64,000 nucleotides of DNA, taken from the NCBI GenBank assembly GCA_007693595.1, contig REDI01000002.1, forward strand, positions 1-64,000. The letters run 5' to 3'. Position 1 is the first letter of the stretch; each line of letters opens with the position of its first letter. Source of the stretch: Deltaproteobacteria bacterium. GTDB taxonomy: Bacteria > Myxococcota_A > UBA796 > GCA-2862545. The position numbers were made by a program, and so were the translations under genes. Shown here in pieces: positions 27,400 through 36,560 of the stretch. Under the pieces are notes generated by a model. It did not search any database. It saw only the letters and a program-made list of their open reading frames with translations, and had not been told where the DNA came from.

Positions 27400-28692
27400 C
27401 TATGCGAGGTCCGTGCCAACCTTCGGTGGGTCGCCTCGCTGTTGGCTCGCCGAGGTCCGCCTTCGGGCGACCCTGTCCAAGAGAGCGGCATAGCGCAGGG
27501 CGAGCTGGCGCCGATCGAAGTGAGCCTCGACGAAGGCGCGGCCCGCCTCGCCCATCGCCTGACGACGGGGCTCGTTGTGGCTTAACGCACACACCGCCTG
27601 GGCGAGCGCGACCGGATCCTCGGGAGGCACGACGACCGACGCCCCGCTTCGTTCGGCCAGCCGCGCCGCCTCGCCTGCGACCCCGAGCACCAGCGGTCGC
27701 CCCATCGCCCAGATCTCAAACATCTTCGAGGGGAGCACCGTGCGGAAGACCTCCAGATCACGCAGGGGCACCAAGCAGAGATCCGCCATCGCGTAGATCT
27801 CGGGCATCCCTTCCGCCCCTACTCCGGGGTGAAAGGTGATGTTGGGCGCACCGTCCGCCTCGACCCTCAGCGCCTCCTTGCAGGCCCCCTCACCCACGAA
27901 GGCCCAGTGCACCTCGGGGGCCCGACGCGCGGCCTGGATCACCGTCGACAGCCCATGCGCCAGGCCGTGAGTCCCCGCGTACAACGCCAGGGGTTTATCG
28001 CGGGGCAGGCCCAAGCGGGCCCTGACCGCGCCCCCGTCGAGTTTGGGATCGAAGCGCTCCAGCCGCACCCCGTTGGTGATCACGGGGAGGTCCTGAGCCT
28101 GTACCCCTGGGAGGTGGTTGGCGATCTCGGCACGGAACGCCTCGCTCACCACGACGATCTCGTCGGCCTGTCGGTAGAGCCAGCGCTCGAGCTGCTCCAA
28201 GACCTTGATCGCGGGGTGGTGCCGGGACATCGCACCGACCTCCCAGATCGACCGGGGCCAGAGATCGCGGATCTCTAGCACCAGCGGCACGCGCCGGCCC
28301 CGCGAGAGCAGCGCCCCCGAGACCGCGGCCAAAAACTGGGGGCTGGTGGCGATCACCACGTCGGGATCCTCGACACGGCGCTGCCCGATCGCCAGCACCG
28401 AAGCCGCGAAGCTCGCATAAGCCAGACTTCGGCGCACCCTGCCCGCGTTGGGTGTGGGATAGATCCAGGTGCGATGAACGAAGATCCCATCCACCACCTC
28501 GTCGCTGTAGAGCCGTCCGCGCCACCGGGGCGGCACGACCCCCGTAGGATGGCTGGGAAGCCCGCAGAGCACGTGGACCTCGTGACCCAAGGCGACCCAG
28601 GCCCGACCGAGATCGTGCACCCGCGTGGCGAGGGCTCCGAGATCGGGCGGGAAGTGCGCGGCGACGACGAGGATCCGAAGGGACAAGCTCAC
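27400..28692 (-). CDS. GT4-family glycosyltransferase (WbuB-like)
   Basis: A 430-residue GT-B fold enzyme. The start VVAAHFPPDLGALATRVHDLGRAW, the DLWPRSIWEVGAM segment and PSKMFEIWAMGRPLVLG are typical of WbuB-like GT4 enzymes of surface polysaccharide synthesis. The donor and acceptor sugars cannot be told from sequence. It begins with GTG at 28692, overlapping the stop of the WecA-like transferase (GTGA), which indicates that it extends the lipid-linked sugar that transferase makes. Confidence 0.85.
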   Translation of the reverse strand: MSLSLRILVVAAHFPPDLGALATRVHDLGRAWVALGHEVHVLCGLPSHPTGVVPPRWRGRLYSDEVVDGIFVHRTWIYPTPNAGRVRRSLAYASFAASVLAIGQRRVEDPDVVIATSPQFLAAVSGALLSRGRRVPLVLEIRDLWPRSIWEVGAMSRHHPAIKVLEQLERWLYRQADEIVVVSEAFRAEIANHLPGVQAQDLPVITNGVRLERFDPKLDGGAVRARLGLPRDKPLALYAGTHGLAHGLSTVIQAARRAPEVHWAFVGEGACKEALRVEADGAPNITFHPGVGAEGMPEIYAMADLCLVPLRDLEVFRTVLPSKMFEIWAMGRPLVLGVAGEAARLAERSGASVVVPPEDPVALAQAVCALSHNEPRRQAMGEAGRAFVEAHFDRRQLALRYAALLDRVARRRTSASQQRGDPPKVGTDLA

Positions 28693-30212
28693 CCCTTCTT
28701 CGAGACGAGTCGAGGCCCAAGCGGGACTACGCTGGACTCACAGGCGAGCTGGAGCAGGCGGTCCCGAACCGTGAGCGCGAGCAGATCGTAGCCGGTCGAG
28801 GCCGGGATCTGCAGGGTCGCTTCGTCGGTGTGCCACGAGAAGGACAGGCGACCCAGGATCTCGACCCCGGCGAGCGACCAGTCGAGCCGATGTTCGAGCC
28901 GCTGCACCGGCCGACCCTCGAGCTGCGCCCCGTCGTCGCGGCTCCAGTCCACCGTGACCCGGTTGCGCTGCCCATCCGCGCTCAGGGTGATGGCGTCGAG
29001 GTGGATCTCATCGAGGTGAACTTGGTCGGCGACGGTATGGATGATCTCGACGACCTCCTCGGGGGTCTCGGCGGCTCGGATCTGATCGACGGCCCGACCG
29101 AGGGCTTGGAGGTGAGCTTTGGCGCGCTGCTGCTGAAGCAGGCCGTACCGGACCGACTGGTTGAAGGACTGCACGTCGAGGAAGCCTACCAGCTTGGCAA
29201 ACGTGAGGACCGCGACCAGAAAGACCCCAAGGATAAGCGCGCTCACCACCGAGTTGGCATAGACCATGGCCAGCGAGAGCCCGGTGAAGACCACGCAGAT
29301 CCCATACAGCACCAGCACCACTTGACGGTGGGTGAGGCCGAGATCCAGCAGGCGATGGTGGATGTGCCCACGATCCGCGCCAAAAATCGGCCGCCCCGCT
29401 AGGAATCGCCTGAGGATGGCCAGCGAGGTGTCGAGCAGCGGCAGACCCAGCGCGAGCAGGGGGATGGTGAGGGCTACGAGGGTGGAGGACTTGGCCGAGC
29501 CAGAGATCGCAGTGGTCGAGAGGACGAAGCCCAGGAAGAGCGATCCCGAGTCCCCCATGAAGATCGAGGCCGGGTTGAAGTTGTAGCGAAGAAACCCAAT
29601 GAGGGCCCCCGCCAGGGCCGCCGCCGTGAGCCCCACAACGACGTTCCCGCTCACGAGCGCCAACAGAAAGAGCGTCAACACCGAGAAGAGGCTCACCCCA
29701 CCCGCCAGACCATCGAGCCCATCGATGAGGTTGATCGCATTCATCACGCCCACGATCCACAGCACCGTGACCGGGAGCGAGAAGAGCCCGAGATCGAGGT
29801 TCGGGCCAAAGGGGTTCGCGATGCGGCCGATCTGATAGCCCAGAAAATACACGCCGATCGCGACGGCGACCTGAACGGCGAACTTGGTGCGCGGGCGCAG
29901 ACCGAAGACGTCGTCGGCGAGCCCGAGCAGCACGACCACCACCGCCCCGCCGAACAGGCCCACGACCCGGCTCAGATCACCTAGGTAGGCGCTGGACACA
30001 TCGTTATCGTAGAAGAACAAGCCGACGATCGGCGTGAAGAAAGCGACGGCGATGGCGATTCCACCGAGCCTGGGGATGGGCGCGCGGTGGACCTTGCGCG
30101 TCTGAGTAGGCGAGTCGACCAGCCCCGCGCGAACGGAGCCCCACCGAACCGCTGGTGTCAGGAGCAGGGCGGTAAGGAGCGAGAGCGCGAAGGCTACGAG
30201 AAAAGTGAGCAC
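28689..30212 (-). CDS. WecA/TagO-like undecaprenyl-phosphate sugar-1-phosphate transferase with extra C-terminal domain
   Basis: A 507-residue polytopic enzyme. Residues 1-345 are a MraY/WecA-type phosphoglycosyl transferase with HRAPIPRLGGIAI, LGLADDVFGLRPRTKF, NAINLIDGLDGLAGG, GDSGSLFLGF and GADRGHIHHRLLDLG. These proteins start O-antigen or exopolysaccharide chains on undecaprenyl phosphate. Residues about 350-507 are unusual: a helical linker (QQQRAKAHLQALGRAVDQIRAAETPEEVV) precedes a soluble beta-rich domain like GAF or a related sensor. The usual length is about 340-380. It probably starts at GTG 30212 without a strong ribosome site. Confidence 0.82.
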   Translation of the reverse strand: MLTFLVAFALSLLTALLLTPAVRWGSVRAGLVDSPTQTRKVHRAPIPRLGGIAIAVAFFTPIVGLFFYDNDVSSAYLGDLSRVVGLFGGAVVVVLLGLADDVFGLRPRTKFAVQVAVAIGVYFLGYQIGRIANPFGPNLDLGLFSLPVTVLWIVGVMNAINLIDGLDGLAGGVSLFSVLTLFLLALVSGNVVVGLTAAALAGALIGFLRYNFNPASIFMGDSGSLFLGFVLSTTAISGSAKSSTLVALTIPLLALGLPLLDTSLAILRRFLAGRPIFGADRGHIHHRLLDLGLTHRQVVLVLYGICVVFTGLSLAMVYANSVVSALILGVFLVAVLTFAKLVGFLDVQSFNQSVRYGLLQQQRAKAHLQALGRAVDQIRAAETPEEVVEIIHTVADQVHLDEIHLDAITLSADGQRNRVTVDWSRDDGAQLEGRPVQRLEHRLDWSLAGVEILGRLSFSWHTDEATLQIPASTGYDLLALTVRDRLLQLACESSVVPLGPRLVSKKG

Positions 30213-30399
30213 GTCGGTAGACCACAGCGGGGAGAGGGGAAGGCCGTGCCGGCGGCACGCCGCCTGGATCCCACTAACGGGGTGTCCTCAGAACGGCCCA
30301 ACCTTCAGCCTCACTCCGGCTCGCGGTGGCAGGAAGCGGCCAGACATCGGCCGAACGTCATGCTAGGTTGCCTTCCTCGCCAAGAAAAGGAGCGGCGTC

Positions 30400-32595
30400 A
30401 TGCGCCTAGGTTCCCTCTCCCTCCCCCTCGCCCTCCTCGGCTGCGGAGCCTCCCCCCAGCCTTCCGCCTCGTCATCCGATCTGCCCACGCAGTCGAGCTC
30501 CGATACCAGCACCGCCTCCGGCACCCACTCCGACTCGGGCTCCGACACCAGCACCAGCTCCGAATCGGGCTCCGACACGCACACCGAAGCCGCGGCCGAG
30601 GTTCGCTTCGCCCACTTCGGAGTCTTTCCCGGCCGTATGCACTCCGGGGTCGACCTCCACCTCGACGAGACCCTCATCCACGAAGACGCCACCTACCTCC
30701 AGACCTTCGGCACCACCCTGGTCGACCCCGGCACCTACGAGATCCGGGCCCATCTCTCGGGAAGCGACGGGGCCCCCATCGCCCAGACCTCCATGATCCT
30801 CGACGCCGAGGAACAACGGTCCATCGTGCTGATCGGCTACCAAGAAGACGGCCTGACGCCTCCCCTCAGCCTGATCCACTTCGTCGACGACCACGGCGAC
30901 GAGCTGCAGCTCCGCCTGGTTCACGCCGCCCCCCTCCACGCGCTCGAGGCGGTCGACATCTGGCGTGTCGACGAAGACTGCGAACCCATCGGATCCGATC
31001 CCTTGGTCTCGGGGCTCGATTACAGCGCGTTGTCGACCGTGCGCGAACTGCCAACCGGATCCTTGGGCCTCGCGCTCGACCTGGCTTCCACCGATGAGCT
31101 CGACGGTTGCTTTCTGCTCGGTGACCTGCACGACAGCATCGACGGAGGGGGGGTGGTGAACCTCTACGCCATCAACGACGACAATGACGCGCTCTCGATG
31201 GTCGCTCACCTGCCCGACGGCACCCCACGGATCTTCGACGCCGAGCCCTCAGATACCGGGCCTGTGGGCTTCCTGCGCTTCGTCAACGCCGCGGCCTTCC
31301 CCAGCGATGCGGTCACCACCCGGGCCCTCTTCGCCTCCCCGGACCTGCCCCCGATCAGCCTGGCCCTCACCCAGACCAGCAACTTCGTCAGCCTCCCGGT
31401 GGGTCCCCGCGACATCACCGTCGAAGTCGACGGAGACGTGAGCCCCCCCTTCCCCGTCGACATCGAGGAGGGCAGCTACACCTCGCTCGCCCTCGCCGGA
31501 GCCTTCGAGCCAGATGGCGAGGAGGCGGGAGCCACCCTCCTGGGCACTCCGCACGACACGTCCGGGCTCGATGGGCGAAACGCACGATTCAACATTACGC
31601 AGGCCCATCCAGGGCCCGAGTTCGCGTTGGTCGACCTCCTGCCCTCCACCGATCGCTGCGATCCCCCGACAGGCCCCGAGCTGGCGAGTCGCCTGCCCTT
31701 CGCGGGTCAGGTTCGCAACCACGATACCACCGCCAGCACCTTCGGCTTTCTGGTTCGTCCCGCGAGCGGGGGCTCAGAGGCCTGGTGCTTCCGCGTGCAC
31801 CCCGCCCCCCTCGGCGAGGTCACCGACCTCTACCTCTTCCGCGAGGCCGACGGAGAGCTCGCCCTGCTCATCCACCCCCCCGACGATCCCTCCCTCGTGA
31901 TCAAGCCAGACCTGGTCACGCTCGAGACCGAGGACAGCGCTCGGATGCGCTACCTCCACCTCGGCGTTCCCGCCGAAACTCGGGAGCCCTTTCTGTTCGG
32001 GATCGACGAGGACTTCGTCTCGCTCAGCTACGAGCAGGGCTCAGACTGGATCGAGCGAGCGAGCGGCGCGGGCACCTTGAGCATTCTCAACGACCGAGGG
32101 GACGCCTTGGTGCGAGACGCGCTCCTCCTCGAGCCCGAGACCGCCACCACCATCGTCTCGATCGGCTACGAGACCCCTCCCGACGAGGGGTTCGCTGAGT
32201 TCGCCTTCCTGACCCTCCTCGACGAGCCCTTCTCACCGGATGACGACAGCATCTCCGCACGGGTCGTGCACGCCGCGGCCCACCCCAAGGCGGACGCCCT
32301 GAACGTCTACAGCGCCCGCGACGACCGATGTCTGGCCGAGACCAACCTGGTCCGAGATCTATCGTACACAGGGGACCGGAGCGTCACGCTCGACGAGCCG
32401 GTCCCCTACCTCCTGGTGCTCGATGGGGCAGGCTCCACGATAGGCTGCTACCACGTTCGCGAACCCCTCGTGACCGCCCGAGGACAGTCGGTCCACCTCT
32501 TCATGAGCTGGATCGAGAGCGAGCGCAGCTCGATCCCCTTCCTGATGTTTCAGTACCCCGACGGCGAGCTCGTGCGCGTGGAGCCAGAGCCCTGA
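30400..32595 (+). CDS. DUF4397-repeat lipoprotein
   Basis: The 731-residue protein has a lipobox LALLGC and a low-complexity Ser/Thr linker (about 20-65). About three DUF4397-like beta domains follow, recognised by VRFAHFGVFPG, VDLHLD, LRLVHAAPL, VGFLRFVNAAAF and ARVVHAAAHP. Such proteins are common surface lipoproteins in Myxococcota and other phyla; function unknown. The mature part is acidic. Convergent with the beta-propeller gene, ten bases away. Confidence 0.75.
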   Translation: MRLGSLSLPLALLGCGASPQPSASSSDLPTQSSSDTSTASGTHSDSGSDTSTSSESGSDTHTEAAAEVRFAHFGVFPGRMHSGVDLHLDETLIHEDATYLQTFGTTLVDPGTYEIRAHLSGSDGAPIAQTSMILDAEEQRSIVLIGYQEDGLTPPLSLIHFVDDHGDELQLRLVHAAPLHALEAVDIWRVDEDCEPIGSDPLVSGLDYSALSTVRELPTGSLGLALDLASTDELDGCFLLGDLHDSIDGGGVVNLYAINDDNDALSMVAHLPDGTPRIFDAEPSDTGPVGFLRFVNAAAFPSDAVTTRALFASPDLPPISLALTQTSNFVSLPVGPRDITVEVDGDVSPPFPVDIEEGSYTSLALAGAFEPDGEEAGATLLGTPHDTSGLDGRNARFNITQAHPGPEFALVDLLPSTDRCDPPTGPELASRLPFAGQVRNHDTTASTFGFLVRPASGGSEAWCFRVHPAPLGEVTDLYLFREADGELALLIHPPDDPSLVIKPDLVTLETEDSARMRYLHLGVPAETREPFLFGIDEDFVSLSYEQGSDWIERASGAGTLSILNDRGDALVRDALLLEPETATTIVSIGYETPPDEGFAEFAFLTLLDEPFSPDDDSISARVVHAAAHPKADALNVYSARDDRCLAETNLVRDLSYTGDRSVTLDEPVPYLLVLDGAGSTIGCYHVREPLVTARGQSVHLFMSWIESERSSIPFLMFQYPDGELVRVEPEP

Positions 32596-32604
32596 GCGAC
32601 GAGC

Positions 32605-34734
32605 CTACTCACCCTGGCGAAACAACACGACATCCCCGGCTTCGCTCCCGACGGCGACGAACCTGCCCCCGGGGCTCACCGCCACGGCGGTCGGATCGGC
32701 GCGCAGCCGGAGCTCGAAGGACTGGTGATGGGCGCCGGTGTCGGCCAGGTAGAGGTGCAGCACGCCGCGGCTGGTGACGAGAGCCACCGTCCCCCCGCCG
32801 ATAGCCCCGCAGCACAGCTCGCTCGATCCGGTCAGAGCCAGGTCGACGCCCCCCTTGGCCTCCCCGCCGAAGATCCGCCCTGAGCCCCGCGCGTCGAGCA
32901 CGAGGACCTGCCGCGCGTCGGCGGCGACGATCCGCGGCGTTCCCAGCCCGAGGGCGTAGGTGGCGACGGGGGCCGTCTTGGTCCAGCTCCAGGCGTAAGC
33001 GCGGTCCCCCACCTCGTCGCGCGCCACCGCGATCACCCGGTCGCGGCCAGGCACCCGAACGGCGGTCTCGGCATCGGGGCCAGGGCCTCCATCGCGACCG
33101 ACCCAGCGCGGCAGCGACCGTGCCCGACCTCGACCTGCGGGGGCGAGGGCAGCGCTGAACTCACCGAGCAGGAGGACGTCGGAGCCGTCGGACGCCAGCA
33201 GAGCCTCGGGGGCGTCGCGGGCCACCAAGGCGTCGCGGCCTCGGTCCTCGGCGCGGAGCGGCTGACGGGCGACCCGCCAGGCAAAGGGCCCTTCCTCGGT
33301 CTGAGGTTCGACGGCGAGCGCCACCACCTCGCTGTCGTCGAGGGCGAGCCCCCGCACCTCGCCCTGCATGGTCCAGACCGCAGCGCGATGCTCCCGAGCG
33401 CGTCGAAAGCGACCTTCCTCATCACCACTCAAGACGACCCCCCGGTCGTCGACCACGAGCGCAGAGATCGGAGCCAGGTGGGCGGTCGGGGGGGGAGGCA
33501 CGGGGGAGCGAAGATCGAGGACCGCCACATGATCGGGCCGGGCTTCGACAAAGAGGAGCTTGCCCGTGGCGCTAAAACCTCGGAAGCCTCGGACGTCGGG
33601 CAGGGTCGCGCGCACCCGACCGTCGTTGCCGATCACCCGGAGCTGGGTGCGGCCCTGCTCCCGCTCCACCACCGCGAACGCCCCCGCATCAGGAGCAGGA
33701 TGCACGGCCTGAATCGAGCCATGGACGGGCACGGACCACCGCACCGCCCCGTCTGCGAGGTTGACCACCCTCAGGCGCTCGGCGCCCCAGACCAGCAGGC
33801 CGGCGTCGGGCGTGTAGGTCGCTCCTTCGAGATCGTCCAGCTCCAGCAAGACCTCGCCGGTCGTGGCGGCGCGCACCACCCCGTAGCGGCGCCCGACTCG
33901 ACCATGACGCTCCACCACGGTCGAGCCATCGGGCGCGATCGCGCTCCAGAAGGGCGCCTGCTTCGTCTCCCAGGCGATGACCTCGCCTTCATCGAGATCG
34001 TAGACACACCGGATCTGACCCATGGTGTAGGCCATGCGTCCGTCCTCGCTCACGTGGACGACCTCGGACCACTCGGGGCAGCTCTTGAGACGCCGGGCGG
34101 AGGACGGATCCCAAGGATCGTCCCAGACCTGATAGTTCACCTTGATGGCGAGGCGGCCCCCGCGATCGAGACTGCGGGTCGTGGTGTCGACGAAGACGCG
34201 GTCGCTGCGTGCGGACTTGACGCGGCGATGCGGAAACCAGGCTCCGACCTCGCGGCCGGAGGGCTTGGGGCCCCAGCGCCGCTCGAACAAGCCATCGACC
34301 GGGGTGCTCGGATCGGGCTCACGGGTGCGGGTGAGCAGCTCGCCCGTTTCGAGCCAGCGAAGATCCAAGACCCTCGCGCCGGCGGGAGTTCGGCCGAGGG
34401 CCTCGAGGCGGCCGGTCTGCGGATCGAGGATCGCTACCCGCAGCTCCCCGTCACGGGGCCCAGCCACGACAGCCAGCCCCCGCGGACCGAAAGACACCGC
34501 ACCAACTACGCCGCTGGTCGCCCGCACCACCGACACCCTGAACCGGACCTGCTGGCGCCCTGCATCGTACAGCGTGACCCGCCCCGCCCCATCGAGCACA
34601 GCCACCAGCTCGTCGGAGTCGTCGCTCGCGACCACCCAAGGCAGGGTCAAGGCCCCGAGAGTTCCCGCGCTCCAACGCTCGGCCTCGTGAAAAGGCTCGG
34701 CGAACGCCATGACAGCGAGGAGGAGGAGCAGCAT
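32605..34734 (-). CDS. secreted WD40/PQQ-like beta-propeller protein
   Basis: A 709-residue protein with an N-terminal signal peptide (MLLLLLAVMAFA). Repeating beta motifs such as LVAVLDGAGRVTLYD, GLAVVAG, AFAVVEREQGRTQLRVI, ALVVDDRGVVLSGDEEGRF and ATAVAVSPGGRFVAVGSEAGDVVLF are typical of WD40-like propellers, here perhaps two propellers in tandem. No catalytic motif is seen; a binding or assembly role is inferred. The ATG at 34734 begins right at the signal peptide. Confidence 0.65.
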   Translation of the reverse strand: MLLLLLAVMAFAEPFHEAERWSAGTLGALTLPWVVASDDSDELVAVLDGAGRVTLYDAGRQQVRFRVSVVRATSGVVGAVSFGPRGLAVVAGPRDGELRVAILDPQTGRLEALGRTPAGARVLDLRWLETGELLTRTREPDPSTPVDGLFERRWGPKPSGREVGAWFPHRRVKSARSDRVFVDTTTRSLDRGGRLAIKVNYQVWDDPWDPSSARRLKSCPEWSEVVHVSEDGRMAYTMGQIRCVYDLDEGEVIAWETKQAPFWSAIAPDGSTVVERHGRVGRRYGVVRAATTGEVLLELDDLEGATYTPDAGLLVWGAERLRVVNLADGAVRWSVPVHGSIQAVHPAPDAGAFAVVEREQGRTQLRVIGNDGRVRATLPDVRGFRGFSATGKLLFVEARPDHVAVLDLRSPVPPPPTAHLAPISALVVDDRGVVLSGDEEGRFRRAREHRAAVWTMQGEVRGLALDDSEVVALAVEPQTEEGPFAWRVARQPLRAEDRGRDALVARDAPEALLASDGSDVLLLGEFSAALAPAGRGRARSLPRWVGRDGGPGPDAETAVRVPGRDRVIAVARDEVGDRAYAWSWTKTAPVATYALGLGTPRIVAADARQVLVLDARGSGRIFGGEAKGGVDLALTGSSELCCGAIGGGTVALVTSRGVLHLYLADTGAHHQSFELRLRADPTAVAVSPGGRFVAVGSEAGDVVLFRQGE

Positions 34735-34938
34735 ATCTAGCGCCCCCTGCCGATCGGTCGGAGCCCTACCGGCCCGAGGGAAGCATCGACCCAACCGCAG
34801 GCGGCCCGACTTCGGAGTCGCGCGCGCGGGGTGGCAAGCGAACGATGAGAATACGATGGCATAATCGGCCAGACTAGGTTCATTCTTGAGGCCTGTGCCA
34901 CCGTGACGACCGCGCGGCGCGTGCCTACCATCTTACAC

Positions 34939-34954
34939 TGAGGTGTCTACCTCA
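34939..34954 (+). promoter_or_regulatory. TGAGGT-GTCT-ACCTCA palindrome before the methyltransferase
   Basis: A perfect 6-4-6 inverted repeat lies 40-55 bases before the proposed methyltransferase start. It covers an upstream GTG at 34943 that could be misread as the start. An operator role is inferred. A CATAAT element near 34860 has no good -35 partner. Confidence 0.3.
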
Positions 34955-34993
34955 CGCGGCTGCCCCCGCCCACCTGCTCACCCCGGAGGAGCC

Positions 34994-36019
34994 TTGACCG
35001 CCGTCGCCCCGACCACCCGTGCCCGCTACTACGCCCAGCGATTCACCTGGCTCGCCCAGGGCATCGCGCTCCGAGGCATGCTCGGGCTGGTCGAAGAGCA
35101 AGCCCAGTATCCACCCGAGCTGATCCAGGGGGTCCGGGAGCGCTACCGTGAGCTCATGGAGCGCGACCTCCAGAACGCAGCAGAGGGGTACTATCCTCGC
35201 GAGCTGCTCTTTGACATGCCCAGCCGTCGCCGCCTGGCGCGCTTCGTCGCCGACGTGCCCCGGAGCCGAAAGCGCCGTCAGACCCGCGCGTGGCGCGACC
35301 TCCCCCCCGACGTGAACACCTCTTCTTATCCCCCCTACTACCAAAGAACCTTCCACTGGCAGACCGACGGGTGGTTCAGCAAACACAGCGCCTCGATCTA
35401 CGACGTCTCGGTCGAGGTGCTCTTCCTCGGTTCCGCCGACGTCATGCGCCGGCAAGCCATCCCTCATCTGGTTCGCGAGTCTCGCCGCCGAGGCGATGAG
35501 CCTCTTCGGATCTTGGATGTCGCCTGTGGAACGGGCCGCTTCCTCGGTCAGCTGGCGCGGGCCATGCCCGACCACCGCTACACCGGCCTCGACCTCTCCG
35601 CCTGGTATCTCCAAGAGGCCCGTGAACAACTCGATGGCGTGCGACACCTCTCCATCGTCGAGCACGACGCGGAGCACCTCCCCTTCATCGAGGCGAGCTA
35701 CGACGCGATGACCTGCATCTACCTCTTCCACGAGCTCCCCCCCCGCGCCAGGGGTCAGGTCTTGCGCGAGATGTTCCGGGTCCTTCGCCCCGGGGGACTC
35801 TGCGTGCTGGTCGACGCGATCCAGCTCGTCGACCGACCGGAGCTCGAGCCCATCCTCGAAGCCTTCCACAAGAGCTTTCACGAGCCCTTCTTCCGCAACT
35901 ACATCGAGGAGGACCTGGCGGCGCGGGCCACCGAGGTCGGCTTTCAGGTCGAGACCACCGAGACATGGCACGTGAGCAAGATCGTGGTCGCCCGAAAGCC
36001 TTCGGGGCCCAAGGAATGA
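34994..36019 (+). CDS. class I SAM-dependent methyltransferase with N-terminal helical domain
   Basis: A 341-residue protein. Residues about 1-150 form a family-specific N-terminal region (YYAQRFTWLAQGIALRGMLGL, PYYQRTFHWQTDGWFS). Residues about 165-330 form a class I methyltransferase: ILDVACGTGRFLGQLARAMP is motif I, AEHLPFIEASYD is the acidic motif and VLREMFRVLRPGGLCVLVD is the post-motif strand, as in UbiE-like enzymes. Substrate unknown; a lipid or quinone is plausible. I prefer a TTG start at 34994 with GGAGGA upstream over a GTG at 34943. Its stop overlaps the next gene (ATGA). Confidence 0.78.
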   Translation: MTAVAPTTRARYYAQRFTWLAQGIALRGMLGLVEEQAQYPPELIQGVRERYRELMERDLQNAAEGYYPRELLFDMPSRRRLARFVADVPRSRKRRQTRAWRDLPPDVNTSSYPPYYQRTFHWQTDGWFSKHSASIYDVSVEVLFLGSADVMRRQAIPHLVRESRRRGDEPLRILDVACGTGRFLGQLARAMPDHRYTGLDLSAWYLQEAREQLDGVRHLSIVEHDAEHLPFIEASYDAMTCIYLFHELPPRARGQVLREMFRVLRPGGLCVLVDAIQLVDRPELEPILEAFHKSFHEPFFRNYIEEDLAARATEVGFQVETTETWHVSKIVVARKPSGPKE

Positions 36020-36558
36020 CGCCCCTGTGGGTCCTCGCCGTGGCGCTCGGCCAGTCCGAACCGGAGCCTGAGCCGCAGAACGAGCCGAGCTACGTGCTCG
36101 CCCTCGGGCAGCGCGGGATCGCGAGCCTCACCACGAGCGGCCGCGCCCCGCGACACTTCGATACGACGACCCACATCTCGCTCGAAGTCCCGCTCGACCC
36201 ACGCACCTCCCTACGCTTCGAGGTAGGCTACTTTCCGGTGCGTGAGCGGGTACATCTCGCAGGAGTGGCGCGGGGATACCCCCTCGGAAGGCGCACGGTG
36301 AGCGGCTTCATGGAGGTCGGGGTGCACGCGCAGCACACCGGCCCCCAGTACGACGCCCAGGACTGGACCCCCGAGCCCGCGAGCGTCTGGATCAGCGCCC
36401 CCGTCTTCCTCTCGGGTGGAGCCCGCGCCAGCAACGACCGCTTCGTCGCCGAGGTGGCGGCAGGTGCCGGGACGCTTCTCATGATCCATCCCAGCACCTT
36501 CGCGATCAACGTCGGGCTGTCCCTCACCGCCTCGGCCCAGGTCGGCGTCCGCTTCTGA
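36016..36558 (+). CDS. small outer-membrane beta-barrel-like protein
   Basis: A 180-residue protein with a short hydrophobic N-terminus (MTPLWVLAVALGQ) acting as a signal. The rest shows alternating-residue beta strands, for example RTSLRFEVGYFPVRERVHLAGVARG and FAINVGLSLTASAQVGVRF ending in Phe, the usual closing residue of outer-membrane barrels. No family is recognised. The ATG overlaps the methyltransferase stop by four bases, so the two are translated together; the pairing of a cytosolic enzyme with a barrel is unexplained. Confidence 0.6.
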   Translation: MTPLWVLAVALGQSEPEPEPQNEPSYVLALGQRGIASLTTSGRAPRHFDTTTHISLEVPLDPRTSLRFEVGYFPVRERVHLAGVARGYPLGRRTVSGFMEVGVHAQHTGPQYDAQDWTPEPASVWISAPVFLSGGARASNDRFVAEVAAGAGTLLMIHPSTFAINVGLSLTASAQVGVRF

Positions 36559-36560
36559 GT

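Noticed and set aside
34943-34993. Upstream GTG start for the methyltransferase
   Set aside because: It lies inside a perfect palindrome, has no ribosome site, and the added 17 residues look non-coding; the TTG with GGAGGA at 34994 is better.
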